From contig CAVTAI010000005.1 of NCBI GenBank assembly GCA_963732655.1, positions 682,001-746,000 on the forward strand: DNA of 64,000 nt, in the 5' to 3' direction. This stretch comes from CAVTWS01 sp963732655 (lineage in GTDB: Bacteria > Actinomycetota > Acidimicrobiia > Acidimicrobiales > SHLQ01). Below are positions 18,585 through 27,779 of this stretch, piece by piece (positions within the stretch are counted from its first letter, which is position 1; each line of letters begins with the position of its first letter). The position numbers and the translations under genes are program-made. The notes below the pieces were generated by a model, which had not been told where the DNA came from, did not search any database, and was given only the letters and a program-made list of their open reading frames with translations.

Positions 18585-20306
18585 CTACGGCGCGAGGGTG
18601 GTGGGGCGTGTGGCCGGGAGCGGCGTGCCCGTGAGGAGCCTCGCGGCCCGCAGGGCGAGGGTGGCCAGGGTGAGGGTGGGTCCGTAGCCCGCCGAGGTCA
18701 CGAAGACCGACGAGTCGGCGCAGATCATGTTCTCGATGTCGTGGAACCGGGAATGCGGATCGACCACGCTCGTGCCGGCATCGTCGCCCATGCGGCATGT
18801 GCCCATGACGTGGCGTGACGCCGGGGCGAGGCCGAGCGGGTTCCGGTCGGCGTGCGGACCGGGCGGGCCAACGGGCGGTGACGTGCTGGTGATGCACCAA
18901 TCGGCGCCAGCATCTCGCATGACGGACTCGAGGAGAGGTGCCCAGTGCTCGGACGCGGCGATCTCGTGGCGGTGAGGGGCGTAGGTCACGCGGCCGGCCG
19001 GGCGGCCCCACACGTCGCGCACGGTGGGGTCGAGTTCGACTCGGTTGCTGGGCTGGGGCATGTCCTCGCCCTGCATGGTGAAGACCCACAGCCGATCCCG
19101 CAGGGGAGACTCGCGCATCGCCCGATGGTGGCCAGGGCCGGACGGATAGGCCCGGGATTCGAGCACCGGCCCGGCCGCGCCGCCGTGCTCGACGATGCCG
19201 CCGCGGAACCACGGCAACCCGGCCTCCCGCGCCGCGGCCAGATCGGTGTCGGTCGGGACGATGAAGTCGTCGTGCAGGTGGGTCACGCTGCGGCCGCGCT
19301 CGGCGTGCAACGAGAACGGGAAGCTCCCCACGACCATCGTCTGGAAGTGGTACATCAGGTTTCGTCCCACCAGCCCCGACGAGTTGGCGATCCCGTTCTG
19401 CAACAGCAGGCGTGGGGTCTCGAAGGCGCCCGCGGCCAGCACGACGTACGCGGCCCGAACCTCGTGGCGCTCGCCCCGGGCGTCGAGGTATGCGACACCG
19501 GTGGCCCGACGCCCGGCAGGGTCGAGGATGACCTCGGTGACGTGACACTCGGGGCGGACGTCACAACGTCCCGTCAGCAGGGCCCGGCGCAGGGACGCCA
19601 CGGGATCGCCCTTGGCGTGGATCGGGCAGCCGTAGCCGCCGCAGAACCCGCAGTTGTTGCAGGCCGGGCGGCCGTCGTACGGCACGCTGTTGGCGCCGGT
19701 CGGCGCCCGGTAGGGGTGCAGGCCGAGCCGCTCGGCCGCCGGTGCGGTGAGCGTCGCCCCGAACATGTCCGGTCCCGGAGGCATCGGGTAGGGCCCGGAC
19801 CGCCACGCCGAGAACGGATTGGCGTCCGCGTCCCCGGCCACCCCGATCAGCCGCTCGGCCTCGGCGTAGTACGGCTCGAGCTCGTCGTAGTCGATTGGCC
19901 AGTCGTCGACCTCGGCGCCGTCGATCGGGCCCCGGGCACCGAGCAACGAGAAGTCCTCCTCCCGGAACCGGGGGAGCTTGCCGTCGGCGTGCACGCCACC
20001 GCCGCCCACCGTGGACGGCACGTTGTTCACGTCTCCGGTGAAGAGTCGATCTCCGTCTGCGGCCGATCGTCGGAACGTTCGCGGCTCGACGAGGGGGTCA
20101 GGGCCGAGCATGTGCCGGTTCACGAACTTGAGCTCGTCGTTGGAGAACACCCCTTTGAAGTCGTAGGGCGGCACCAGGTCGATGAGGTGGTTGCGGCCCT
20201 TCTCGAGGACGATCACCGACCAGCCGGCGGCGGTGGCGGCATCGGCGAAGGTGGCGCCTCCGGGGCCCGAGCCGACGACGACCACCTGGGCATCGAGGTC
20301 GGTCAT
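18585..20306 (-). CDS. GMC-family FAD-dependent oxidoreductase
   Basis: A 573-residue GMC oxidoreductase. The FAD dinucleotide-binding motif is VVVVGSGPGGATFADAATAAGW at the N-terminus. Family features include the HADGKLPRF area and the C-terminal active-site block SRHVMGTCRMGDD (catalytic His), followed by FVTSAGYGPTLTLATLALRAA. A cysteine-rich stretch CNNCGFCGGYGCPIHAKGD in the middle suggests a metal-binding insertion, as seen in some gluconate or choline dehydrogenases. It overlaps the small-subunit gene by ATGA, so the pair probably forms a membrane- or cytochrome-linked alcohol or sugar dehydrogenase. Confidence 0.9.
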   Translation of the reverse strand: MTDLDAQVVVVGSGPGGATFADAATAAGWSVIVLEKGRNHLIDLVPPYDFKGVFSNDELKFVNRHMLGPDPLVEPRTFRRSAADGDRLFTGDVNNVPSTVGGGGVHADGKLPRFREEDFSLLGARGPIDGAEVDDWPIDYDELEPYYAEAERLIGVAGDADANPFSAWRSGPYPMPPGPDMFGATLTAPAAERLGLHPYRAPTGANSVPYDGRPACNNCGFCGGYGCPIHAKGDPVASLRRALLTGRCDVRPECHVTEVILDPAGRRATGVAYLDARGERHEVRAAYVVLAAGAFETPRLLLQNGIANSSGLVGRNLMYHFQTMVVGSFPFSLHAERGRSVTHLHDDFIVPTDTDLAAAREAGLPWFRGGIVEHGGAAGPVLESRAYPSGPGHHRAMRESPLRDRLWVFTMQGEDMPQPSNRVELDPTVRDVWGRPAGRVTYAPHRHEIAASEHWAPLLESVMRDAGADWCITSTSPPVGPPGPHADRNPLGLAPASRHVMGTCRMGDDAGTSVVDPHSRFHDIENMICADSSVFVTSAGYGPTLTLATLALRAARLLTGTPLPATRPTTLAP

Positions 20307-20866
20307 CGCCGGGTGACCTGGACGCCGGTCCAGCCGCGGGGTTGGACGTCGCCAACGAAGCCGATCGACCGCCAGCCCGTCTGGTCACGGTTGCCGCCGT
20401 AGACGGGATCCCCGTACATGCCCTCGCACGCGAGGTCATACAGCACCAAGCGGGCCTCCACGTTGGCGGCGAGACGCCGGTCCTGCTCGTCGGTCGGGGC
20501 GTGGGCGAAATCATCACCGAGCGCGGCGAGGGCATCGACGACCTGGTCCTGCAGCCCGACGACCGGTCCGTTGAACTCCCTCTCCGCCAGCCCCTTCGAG
20601 CCCTCCAACCGGATCCGCCACGCCAGCTCCTCGATCGGGCCGAGGGGCAGGAAGGTGGCGAACCCGTTGGCACCGCCGTGGCGACCGGAGAACGGCCCCC
20701 CGGCCCAGATGCGAGGCGGGTCGAACATGAAGGCGCCGAGCAACTGGTCGACGTAGTCGGCAACGCCGGCCGCCCCTCCCCCTGGGCACCGCTCGTCGGG
20801 CGGGATGAGACGATCGACCACAGCCTCCAGGTTCTGGTAGGCAACCGGCGGCAACCACACGGGCAT
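20303..20866 (-). CDS. Gluconate 2-dehydrogenase subunit 3-like protein
   Basis: A 187-residue small subunit. It begins MPVWLPPVAYQNLEAVVDRLIPPDERCPGG, the family pattern for the subunit 3/helper of GMC dehydrogenases, and later has GVADYVDQLLGAF and EELAWRIRLEG. ATG 20866 is the best start; the open frame upstream is not conserved-looking. No Tat signal is seen, which is unusual because many homologues are exported. The stop overlaps the GMC start (ATGA), so stoichiometric expression is likely. Confidence 0.82.
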   Translation of the reverse strand: MPVWLPPVAYQNLEAVVDRLIPPDERCPGGGAAGVADYVDQLLGAFMFDPPRIWAGGPFSGRHGGANGFATFLPLGPIEELAWRIRLEGSKGLAEREFNGPVVGLQDQVVDALAALGDDFAHAPTDEQDRRLAANVEARLVLYDLACEGMYGDPVYGGNRDQTGWRSIGFVGDVQPRGWTGVQVTRR

Positions 20867-20877
20867 GGCGGCAGATC

Positions 20878-21330
20878 CTATGGCCCTCCATCGGCGGGCC
20901 GCCACGGGGGGAGCACGGCCAGATCGGTGAGCCAATGCAGCGGGGCATCGGCGAACACCGTCCGAGCGCCGTCGAGCTCGCCGGGCCCCAGGGCCGAGCC
21001 ATTCGCCTTGATGCCGATCACCCGGGCGCTGACATCTCGGCCCGAAGCACGAAGGCTCCTCATCCCCGCCAGGGTCGCCGATGGGTGAGTGCAGCTGATC
21101 AGGTAATGCGTGGGTGCCCGTGCAACGGCGGAGTCGATCACGGCAAGGAGGTCGGCGCCTGCCCCGGCAAGAACTCCGGCCTGGCGAGCGTGGTACTCGG
21201 CGGCCTCACCGACATCCATCGCCTCCGACGGTCGATAGCCGTCGGCTCGGGGGCCGATGACTCCGGCGATGTAGATCTCGGCGATCTCCCGGAGAACGGC
21301 CATCGGATACCCCGGCACGCGGCCGAGCAA
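20878..21330 (-). pseudogene. Homocysteine S-methyltransferase remnant
   Basis: An open frame of about 150 codons that matches only parts of the homocysteine S-methyltransferase barrel. It keeps EIYIAGVIGPRADGYRP, EAAEYHARQAGVLAGAGADLL and LISCTHPSATL, then IGIKANGSALGPGELDGA. The N-terminal third is missing, the centre (the MxxTY..EAxG region) is shortened, and the C-terminal zinc-binding GGCCGTD motif is absent. It lies just upstream of the oxidoreductase pair. It could be a short translated protein, but it cannot be a working methyltransferase, so I call it a remnant. Confidence 0.55.
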
Positions 21331-21377
21331 CTACCGTCCGGGCAGACGTCACCCGCCCGACCACCAGGATCAGCACC

Positions 21378-22247
21378 ATGCCCATGCCCGAGAACCCCCA
21401 GGCCATCGACCTCATGATCGGCTTCCCGAGCGCCGACCCTCGGGCGCACTACGAGTTCCTCCGCAAGATGTCGAAGGACGCCGAGAGCGCCGAGATGGAG
21501 TTCCCGGCCGAGTACATGTTCAAGAACGTGCCCAACTACCTCCCCGAAGGCGCCGACCCTATCGAGGTCACCGTCGGCGAGATGGATCACTGTGGCGTCG
21601 CCCTGGGCATGGTCGGTGGACCGTTCTCCGCCAAGACCAAGGCTGCGGTCGAGCGGTACCCGAACCGATTCATCACGTCGCACGAGGTCGACCCCAACGA
21701 CATCACCGGCACGGTGAGGGAGATTCGGCGGGCCCACGCCGAGTGCGGGATCAAGGCCGTCACCACCTTCCCGGCCGGCACCAACCCCCAAGTCCCGATC
21801 GACGATCGGCGCTACTACCCGATCTACCAGACGTGCATCGACCTCGACATCCCCATCGTCGTGAACGGTGGGGTGCCGGGTCCGCGAGTCCCGATGGACT
21901 GCCAGCACGTCGAGCGCTTCGATCCCGTCTGCTACGACTTCCCCGAGCTGCGCATCGTGATCCGCCACGGCGCCGAGCCGTGGGAGGCGTTGGCCGTGAA
22001 GCTGATGCTGAAGTGGCCGGGGTTGTACTACATGACCAGCGGTTTCGCTCCGAAGTACTACCCGAAGGCGATCATCGACTACGCCAACAGCCGCGGCGCC
22101 GACAAGATCATGTACGCCGGCTACTACCCGATGGGCCTGAGCCTGCGCCGGATCTTCACCGAACTCAAGGACCTGCCCCTCAAGGACGAGGTGTGGCCGA
22201 AGTTCCTCCAGGGGAACGCCCGGCGCGTCTTCAAGCTCGGGGAATAG
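21378..22247 (+). CDS. Amidohydrolase family 2 protein
   Basis: A 289-residue metal-dependent TIM-barrel protein of the amidohydrolase_2 (ACMSD/decarboxylase-like) family. Features include GIKAVTTFPAGTNPQV, the strand DIPIVVNGGVPG, LRIVIRHGAEPWEALAVKLML (probable metal-site His) and the C-terminal ADKIMYAGYYPMGLSLRRIFTEL, LQGNARRVFKL. The usual N-terminal DxHxH metal motif is not evident: the start is IDLMIGFPSAD, so the metal site is at least partly changed. Its stop overlaps a 20-bp palindrome that precedes the pirin gene. Confidence 0.83.
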   Translation: MPMPENPQAIDLMIGFPSADPRAHYEFLRKMSKDAESAEMEFPAEYMFKNVPNYLPEGADPIEVTVGEMDHCGVALGMVGGPFSAKTKAAVERYPNRFITSHEVDPNDITGTVREIRRAHAECGIKAVTTFPAGTNPQVPIDDRRYYPIYQTCIDLDIPIVVNGGVPGPRVPMDCQHVERFDPVCYDFPELRIVIRHGAEPWEALAVKLMLKWPGLYYMTSGFAPKYYPKAIIDYANSRGADKIMYAGYYPMGLSLRRIFTELKDLPLKDEVWPKFLQGNARRVFKLGE

Positions 22248-22263
22248 ATGATATGTCATCTAT
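22244..22263. promoter_or_regulatory. Perfect 8-bp-arm palindrome upstream of pirin gene
   Basis: ATAGATGA-TATG-TCATCTAT is a perfect inverted repeat with a 4-nt centre, AT-rich in a GC-rich context. It begins at the amidohydrolase stop codon and ends 12 bp before the pirin ATG. It looks like an operator for a dimeric repressor (GntR, TetR or MarR class), not a terminator, as no T-run follows. Confidence 0.6.
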
Positions 22264-22275
22264 GTTGGCACTGTC

Positions 22276-23182
22276 ATGACCACTGCACACACCTCCACCA
22301 CCCCGTTGGCGACGCCGGTTCGGTCCGTCGAGCGGGTCGTACGCGGGCGGGGCGTCCATTGGGTCGGCGACGGCTTCCGGGTCAACCAGCTCTTCCCGTC
22401 GGCCGCTGATCTCGGTGCCGCCATCAGCCCGTTCCTGATGATGGACTACCACCCGCCCTACGAGTACGCCCCGACCGATACGCCCCGCGGCGTGGGGGTC
22501 CACCCGCACCGTGGCTTCGAGACGGTGACCATCGCGTTCGAGGGCTCCGTCGCCCACCACGACAGCACGGGTTCCGGAGGGGTGATCGGCCCCGGCGACG
22601 TCCAGTGGATGACGGCCGCTCGCGGCATCCTCCACAAGGAGTACCACGAGGCCGAATGGGCCCGGGTCGGCGGACGCTTCCACATGATGCAGCTCTGGGT
22701 GAACCTGCCGGCGGCGGACAAGATGTCCGAGCCGCGTTACCAGCCGCTGGTCAAGGAGAACATGGGCCACGTGGAATTGCCCGACGGTGCCGGCACCGTG
22801 ACCCTCATCGCCGGCGAACTCGCGGGCGTGCACGGCCCGGCCCAGACCTTCACGCCGGTCGACCTCTGGGACGTGTCCCTCAACGAGGGCGGTGCGTTGG
22901 ACAGCGACCTCACCCGCCGGGCGCAACGCCGCCCTCTTCGTGCTCGAAGGCGAGGTCCGGATCGGCACCACGGTGGCCGGCCCCGAGACCCTCGTCCTCC
23001 TGGCTCACGACGCCGACCGGTTCGTGGTCGACAGCGACGGCGGCGCCCGGTTCGTCGTGCTCGGCGGCGAGCCCATCGACGAACCGGTCGTGTCGTACGG
23101 ACCGTTCGTGATGAACACCGCCGACGAGATCCGCCAAGCGGTGACCGACTTCAACGCCGGCCGGTTCGGTCACCTCGTCTGA
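22276..23182 (+). CDS. Pirin family protein, single frameshift
   Basis: A cupin-fold pirin of about 302 residues. The first part reads MTTAHTSTTPL to VSLNEGGALDSDLT in one frame, with the metal-binding pattern HPHRGFETVTIAFEG and AARGILHKEYHE. After about 22913 the rest (AGRNAALFVLEGEVRIG to RFGHLV) continues in the +1 frame. Removing one C from CCC at 22913-22915 restores DLTAGRNAALFV, which matches the family. I treat it as one gene with a probable one-base insertion; a real pseudogene is possible. Pirins are Fe-binding quercetinase-like or regulatory proteins. Confidence 0.85.
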
Positions 23183-23200
23183 GGTGACCGAACGAGGGTG

Positions 23201-24226
23201 TCAGCGGGTCAGGTCGGTGATCACGGCGCGGCCGAGGTACTGGCCGGCCTGGAGCTCATCGAAGATGTCACCCAACTCGGACAAGGGGCCGGTGCGCGAC
23301 ACGTGGCTCCTCACCTTGCCGGCGGCGGCGAGATCGACGAGCTCGCGCATGTCCTGCACCGTCCCGACCGCCGAGTAGATAACGATGGGGTCCTTCATGA
23401 AGAACTCGAACGGGTTGAGCTTGATGGGGCCCTCCTCGGTCGCCGGCAGGCCGACGGCGACGTAGAGCCCGGCTCGCCGGAGCAGCTGGAAGCCGAGGTC
23501 GAAGCCGGCCATGCGTGACGAAAAGACGAGCACGGCGTCGACGCCGCCCAGCTCGCGCATGACCACCTCGGCCGCCTCGCTGGCATCGACCGCCATGACG
23601 GCCCCCATCGAACGGGCGAACTCGAGCCGGTCGGCGCCGATGTCGACGCCGACGACCTGGTAGCCGAAGGCGGTGGCGATCTGTACGGCGTAGTGCCCGA
23701 GCCCGCCGGCGGCGCCGATCACGGCGATGTGGCGGCCCGGCAGGATGTGGTGGCGGAGCAGCTTCTTGACCGCGCCGTACGCCGTGAGGCCGCCGCACGC
23801 GAGGGGCGCCTCCTGGTCGGCCACGTTGTCCGGCAGCCGGACGAGACCGGGTGCGAAGGTGGTGAAGTACTCGGCGAACGTGCCCATGACGCCTTGTCCT
23901 TGCGGGCAATGCCGGGGCTCGCCCCGCATGCAGTACTCACAGGACCCGCACCAGTAGCCGCCGCCGTTGCCGCCGAGGCCGAGGATCACCCGGTCGCCCA
24001 CCGAGACCGAACGGTCGGCTCCGGGGCCGAGCGCCTCGACGACACCGATGGCCTCGTGCCCCAGCACCGGTGACTGGATGCCCATCCAGTCACCTCGGGA
24101 CAGGTGGAGATCGGAGTGGCACACGCCGGCCGCCGTGATGCGGATGAGCGCCTGCTCGTCACCGGGATCGGGGACGGGGAGGTCCTGAACGACGAGCCGT
24201 CCCTCGTCCATGCGTGCTGCCTTCAT
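23201..24226 (-). CDS. Zinc-dependent alcohol dehydrogenase
   Basis: A 341-residue medium-chain dehydrogenase. Catalytic zinc ligands are seen in GVCHSDLHL and GHEAIGVV. The structural zinc lobe is complete with four Cys in YWCGSCEYCMRGEPRHCPQG. The NAD-binding motif is VIGAAGGLGHYAVQIA. ATG 24226 is preferred because GAGGGGG precedes it at good spacing and it fits the family start MKAARMDEGRLVV; the upstream open frame overlaps the divergent amidohydrolase gene. It is divergent from that gene with a 67-bp gap and probably oxidises or reduces an alcohol in the local degradative set. Confidence 0.93.
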   Translation of the reverse strand: MKAARMDEGRLVVQDLPVPDPGDEQALIRITAAGVCHSDLHLSRGDWMGIQSPVLGHEAIGVVEALGPGADRSVSVGDRVILGLGGNGGGYWCGSCEYCMRGEPRHCPQGQGVMGTFAEYFTTFAPGLVRLPDNVADQEAPLACGGLTAYGAVKKLLRHHILPGRHIAVIGAAGGLGHYAVQIATAFGYQVVGVDIGADRLEFARSMGAVMAVDASEAAEVVMRELGGVDAVLVFSSRMAGFDLGFQLLRRAGLYVAVGLPATEEGPIKLNPFEFFMKDPIVIYSAVGTVQDMRELVDLAAAGKVRSHVSRTGPLSELGDIFDELQAGQYLGRAVITDLTR

Positions 24227-24293
24227 GGGTCCCCCTCGTTGGTCGTGCGCAGATAGCGGACGTACTGTAGGCGATGGACCCGAGGAGGCCCTG

Positions 24294-25437
24294 ATGACCG
24301 CGACCCTCCCCACGAGCTCGCCCAGCAGTGAACGGCTGATCTCGGCCGACGACCACGTCGACGTCACCCACGACCAGGTCAAAGCGCATCTCGCCACCAA
24401 GTTCCACGACGACTACGACGCCGGCCTGGCTCGGTTCCGATCGTCGATGGCGTCCACGGCGTCGGTCGAGGCCAACGCCCGATGGCGTGACCAGCAAGGC
24501 CTGTCGACCGACGGTCCGCTGCCGACCATGGGGGGTAGCCGTTCGCACGCCTCCTGGGGCCGAGCCGGTCACACCGATGCGGCGGCCCGCCTGGCCGACA
24601 TGGATACCGACGGCGTCGAGGCGTCCGTCACCTATTGCGAGGTCAGCGCCTTCCGGTACCTGTACCTGATCGACGATGGCTGGCAGGAGTCGACCCGGGC
24701 GTTCAACTCCGCCCTGGCCGAGTTCGCGTCGCCGGCGCCGGAACGTCTCGTCGTCAACGCGCAGATCCCGATCCACGACATCGATGCGGCCGTGGCCGAG
24801 GTCCACTGGGCGGCGAGCGCCGGGTACAAGTCGATCCAGCTCCCCGTGTTCCCCGCCGAGCTCGGCCTGCCGGACTACTGGGACAACCGGTATGCGCCGC
24901 TGTTCGACGCCATCTCCGAGGTCGACCTCCCGATCTGCTGTCACATCGGCCTCAACACGGCCCTCGAAGGCCTGGCCGTCCGGGACCCGACCCCCCAGAA
25001 GGGCATCTTCGTGCCGATGACCGCGCTGTCGACGGGTGAAGCGTTGGGGATGTGGGTCCTGACCGGGGTGTTCGAGCGGTTCCCGAGACTCACGCGTGGT
25101 GTTCGTCGAGCCCGGCCTCGGATGGGTGGCGTGGTGGCTCTACATCGTCGACGACCTCACCCAGCGCCAGGGGTACGACTTCCCGGCCCTGCGTGAGCTC
25201 CCCAGCCACTACTTTCGCCGCAACGTGTTCCTGACCTTCATCGACGAGCCCCACTCGGTACGCCTCGCCCATGAATCGCTGGGGATCGAGAACATCATGT
25301 GGTCGTCGGACTACCCGCACCCGGTCTCCACCTGGCCCCGGTCGCACGCCATCGTCGACGGCCTCTTCGACGGCGTGTCCGCCTCGGATCGCGAGCTGAT
25401 CGTCAGCGGCAACGCGGCCCGGGTGTGGAAGCTCTGA
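24294..25437 (+). CDS. Amidohydrolase family 2 protein, single frameshift
   Basis: About 381 residues. It starts at ATG 24294 after GAGGAGG and contains ISADDHVDV (modified metal motif), VTYCEVSAF, DLPICCHIGLN and GVFERFPRL in the first frame. The second frame from about 25092 continues VVFVEPGLGWVAWWLYIVDD, RNVFLTFIDEP, NIMWSSDYPHP and SGNAARVWKL. One base must be removed near 25090 (CTCACGCGTGG) to join them into a normal member of the family. The family includes decarboxylases and hydrolases acting on aromatic or acyl substrates. It is followed after 3 bp by the OB-fold gene, so the three genes to 26996 form an operon. Confidence 0.86.
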
Positions 25438-25440
25438 GCC

Positions 25441-25845
25441 GTGCCGAAGGTCATTCCACCGAACGTCGATCGTGACGATGCCTTCTTCTGGAACGGGGTG
25501 AGCGACGGGCGGCTCCTCGTCCGCTCCTGCGCGTCGTGTCATCGGATCCAGCATCCTCCGTCTCCCATGTGTCCGGCCTGCGGGTCGACGGCATGGGGCG
25601 ACATCGAGCTGTCCGGCCGGGGCACGGTGCACAGCTGGATCGTGTCGCGTCACCCGTCCCAACCGGACGACTCGCCGAGGATCGTGGCGCTCGTCGCACT
25701 GGATGAGGGGTTCCGTCTGGTGTCGAACCTGCAGGACATCGAACCCGCCGAGGTCGTGAACGACATGCCCGTCGAGGTGGTGTTCCGCGACGTCGACGGT
25801 GTCCGTCTACCCCAGTTCCGGCCGGCGACGGAGGCCGCATCGTGA
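25441..25845 (+). CDS. DUF35/OB-fold zinc-ribbon protein
   Basis: A 134-residue acyl-CoA-associated OB-fold protein. The rubredoxin-like zinc ribbon is intact: SCASCHRIQHPPSPMCPACG (two CxxC pairs). The OB-fold part includes GRGTVHSWIVSRHP, RIVALVALDEGFRLVSNL and MPVEVVFRDV. Such proteins bind acyl-CoA and partner with thiolase-like proteins, for example ChsH2/Ltp2 aldolases in steroid degradation. It overlaps the following thiolase-like gene by 4 bp (GTGA), which supports a complex with it. Confidence 0.9.
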   Translation: MPKVIPPNVDRDDAFFWNGVSDGRLLVRSCASCHRIQHPPSPMCPACGSTAWGDIELSGRGTVHSWIVSRHPSQPDDSPRIVALVALDEGFRLVSNLQDIEPAEVVNDMPVEVVFRDVDGVRLPQFRPATEAAS

Positions 25846-26996
25846 GCACCCGCGGCGGTACCGCAGGTCGCACCGCCATCGCGGGGATCGGCCAGACCGA
25901 GTTCTCCAAGAGCTCGGGACGCAGTGAGCTGCAGCTGGCGTGCGAGGCCGTGCGCGCCGCCATCGCCGACGCCGGGCTGACCCCAGCCGACGTCGACGGG
26001 TTGGTCACGTTCCAGCAGGACAGCAACGACGAGCTGGCGGTCATGCGCAACGTCGGCATCCAGGAGGTGCGCTGGACATCGCGCACACCGTTCGGTGGGG
26101 GCGGGGCGTCGGCCACGGTCGAACACGCCGCCGCCGCGGTGGCGAGCGGCGCCGCTGATGTGGTCGTCGTGTACCGGGCCTTCAACGAGCGGTCCGGGCA
26201 CCGGTTCGGCCAACCTCAGGCCCGACCGTCGTCGGCGGCGATGAACCTGCACCTGCCCTACGGCCTCGACACCCCGGCCAAGATGTACTCGCTGTGGTTC
26301 CAGCGCTACATGCACCAGTACGGGCTGACGAACGAGGACTTCGGCCGGTACTCGGTGGTGGCCCGCAAACACGCGGCCACCAACCCCACGGCCTGGTACT
26401 ACGGCCAGCCGATCACCCTCGACGATCACCAGAGCTCCCGTTGGATCGTCGAGCCGATCCTGCGTCTGCTCGACTGCTGCCAGGAGAGCGACGGTGGCGT
26501 CGCCCTGGTCGTGACCACCGTCGAACGGGCTCGGGACCTGGCCCAACCGCTCGTCGTTATCGATGCCGCGGTGCAGGGCAACGTGTTCGGCGGCGACGTC
26601 TTGTTCAACTACTACCACGACGACATCTCGACGTTCCCCGAGGCCGAGCACTGTGCCCGACAGCTGTGGGCGACCACCGGTCTCTCGCCAGCGGACATCG
26701 ACGTCGCCATGATCTACGAGAACTTCAGCCCCGTCGTCTTCTACCAACTCGAGGCCTACGGGTTCTGCGGCCGGGGCGAGGCGGGGAGTTTCATCGCGGA
26801 CGGCCACATCGAACTGGGCGGCGCGCTGCCCGTGAACACCAACGGCGGGCTGCTGGGCGAGGCGTACATCCACGGTGTCAACAACATCCTCGAAGGCGTG
26901 CGCCAGATGCGCGGCACCGCCGCCAATCAGGTGGCGGGCGCCGAACACGCCTTGTGCGCCGCCGGACGCAGTGCCGTCGTGCTCGGCCGCGGCTGA
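25842..26996 (+). CDS. Thiolase-like / lipid-transfer (Ltp2-type) protein
   Basis: A 384-residue thiolase-fold protein beginning GRTAIAGIGQTEFSKSSGRSELQLACEAV. It has ASATVEHAAAAVASGAADVVVVYRA, the C-terminal PVNTNGGLLGEAYIHGVNNILEGVRQMRG and VAGAEHALCAAGR. The nucleophilic Cys of true thiolases is not in its usual position, as in Ltp-type (SCPx-like) proteins, where the partner DUF35 protein is required for retro-aldol cleavage of acyl-CoA. Function as an aldolase or thiolase in acyl-CoA side-chain degradation is inferred from the gene pair. Confidence 0.9.
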   Translation: MSTRGGTAGRTAIAGIGQTEFSKSSGRSELQLACEAVRAAIADAGLTPADVDGLVTFQQDSNDELAVMRNVGIQEVRWTSRTPFGGGGASATVEHAAAAVASGAADVVVVYRAFNERSGHRFGQPQARPSSAAMNLHLPYGLDTPAKMYSLWFQRYMHQYGLTNEDFGRYSVVARKHAATNPTAWYYGQPITLDDHQSSRWIVEPILRLLDCCQESDGGVALVVTTVERARDLAQPLVVIDAAVQGNVFGGDVLFNYYHDDISTFPEAEHCARQLWATTGLSPADIDVAMIYENFSPVVFYQLEAYGFCGRGEAGSFIADGHIELGGALPVNTNGGLLGEAYIHGVNNILEGVRQMRGTAANQVAGAEHALCAAGRSAVVLGRG

Positions 26997-27023
26997 GCGC
27001 GGACGCGCCGCGCCTCCCGGCCC

Positions 27024-27776
27024 ATGTCCCTGCTCGAGTTCGGTCTCCTGCTCGTCGCGGGCGTCGCGGCCGGGTTGACCGGCAGCGTCGCCGGGCTGGC
27101 GTCCATCGCGTCCTACCCGGCGCTGCTCGCGGCCGGGCTCCCGGCCGTCGTCGCCAACCAGACCAATACGGTGTCGCTGGCGTTCGGTTCGGTGGGATCG
27201 ATCAGCGCCTCGCGGCCCGAGCTCCGTGGTCAACGAACACTGACTCGACGCCTGGCCGTGCTGGGGCTGGCGGGCGGCGTCTGCGGGGGCGCCCTCCTGC
27301 TCACCCTGCCCGGAGCGTCGTTCGAGCGGGCCGTCCCGGTCCTGGTGGCCGTCGGCTCGGGCGCCATGCTCGTGCGCTCCCGGTTGGTCGAGGACGTGCA
27401 CGCCGACGGGCCCCCGCATGTCGGGCGGGCCGAGGTTGGGGCCTTCGTGATCGGGATCTACGGCGGCTACTTCGGCGCCGGCGCCGGTGTCATGTTGTTG
27501 GCGATGCTGCTGCACACCACCCACACGAACCTGCCGCGGGCGAACGGGGTCAAGAACGTGGTGCTCGGACTGGCCAACGGCGTGGCGGCGGTCATGTTCA
27601 GCTTGTTCGGCGACGTCCGATGGAGCGTCGTGCTGCCTCTCGGTGCGGGCGCACTCGGCGGTGGGAGGCTCGGGCCGTGGGTGGTCCGGCGAATACCGCA
27701 CGAACCGCTGCGGATCGGCATCGCGGTGGCCGGCCTGGCGCTCGCCGCCAAGCTGGCCGTCGACACTTACTGGTGA
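27024..27776 (+). CDS. TauE/SafE family membrane protein
   Basis: A 250-residue integral membrane protein with about seven to eight hydrophobic helices. The TauE/SafE signatures are LVAGVAAGLTGSVAGLASIASYPALLAAGLPAVVANQTNTVSL and YGGYFGAGAGVMLLAMLLHTTHTNLPRANGVKNVVLGLANGVAAVMF. The family exports or imports sulfite/organosulfur anions or related organic anions. It lies 27 bp after the thiolase-like gene in the same direction and converges with the acyl-CoA dehydrogenase gene with only 3 bp between stops. Confidence 0.9.
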   Translation: MSLLEFGLLLVAGVAAGLTGSVAGLASIASYPALLAAGLPAVVANQTNTVSLAFGSVGSISASRPELRGQRTLTRRLAVLGLAGGVCGGALLLTLPGASFERAVPVLVAVGSGAMLVRSRLVEDVHADGPPHVGRAEVGAFVIGIYGGYFGAGAGVMLLAMLLHTTHTNLPRANGVKNVVLGLANGVAAVMFSLFGDVRWSVVLPLGAGALGGGRLGPWVVRRIPHEPLRIGIAVAGLALAAKLAVDTYW

Positions 27777-27779
27777 GGC

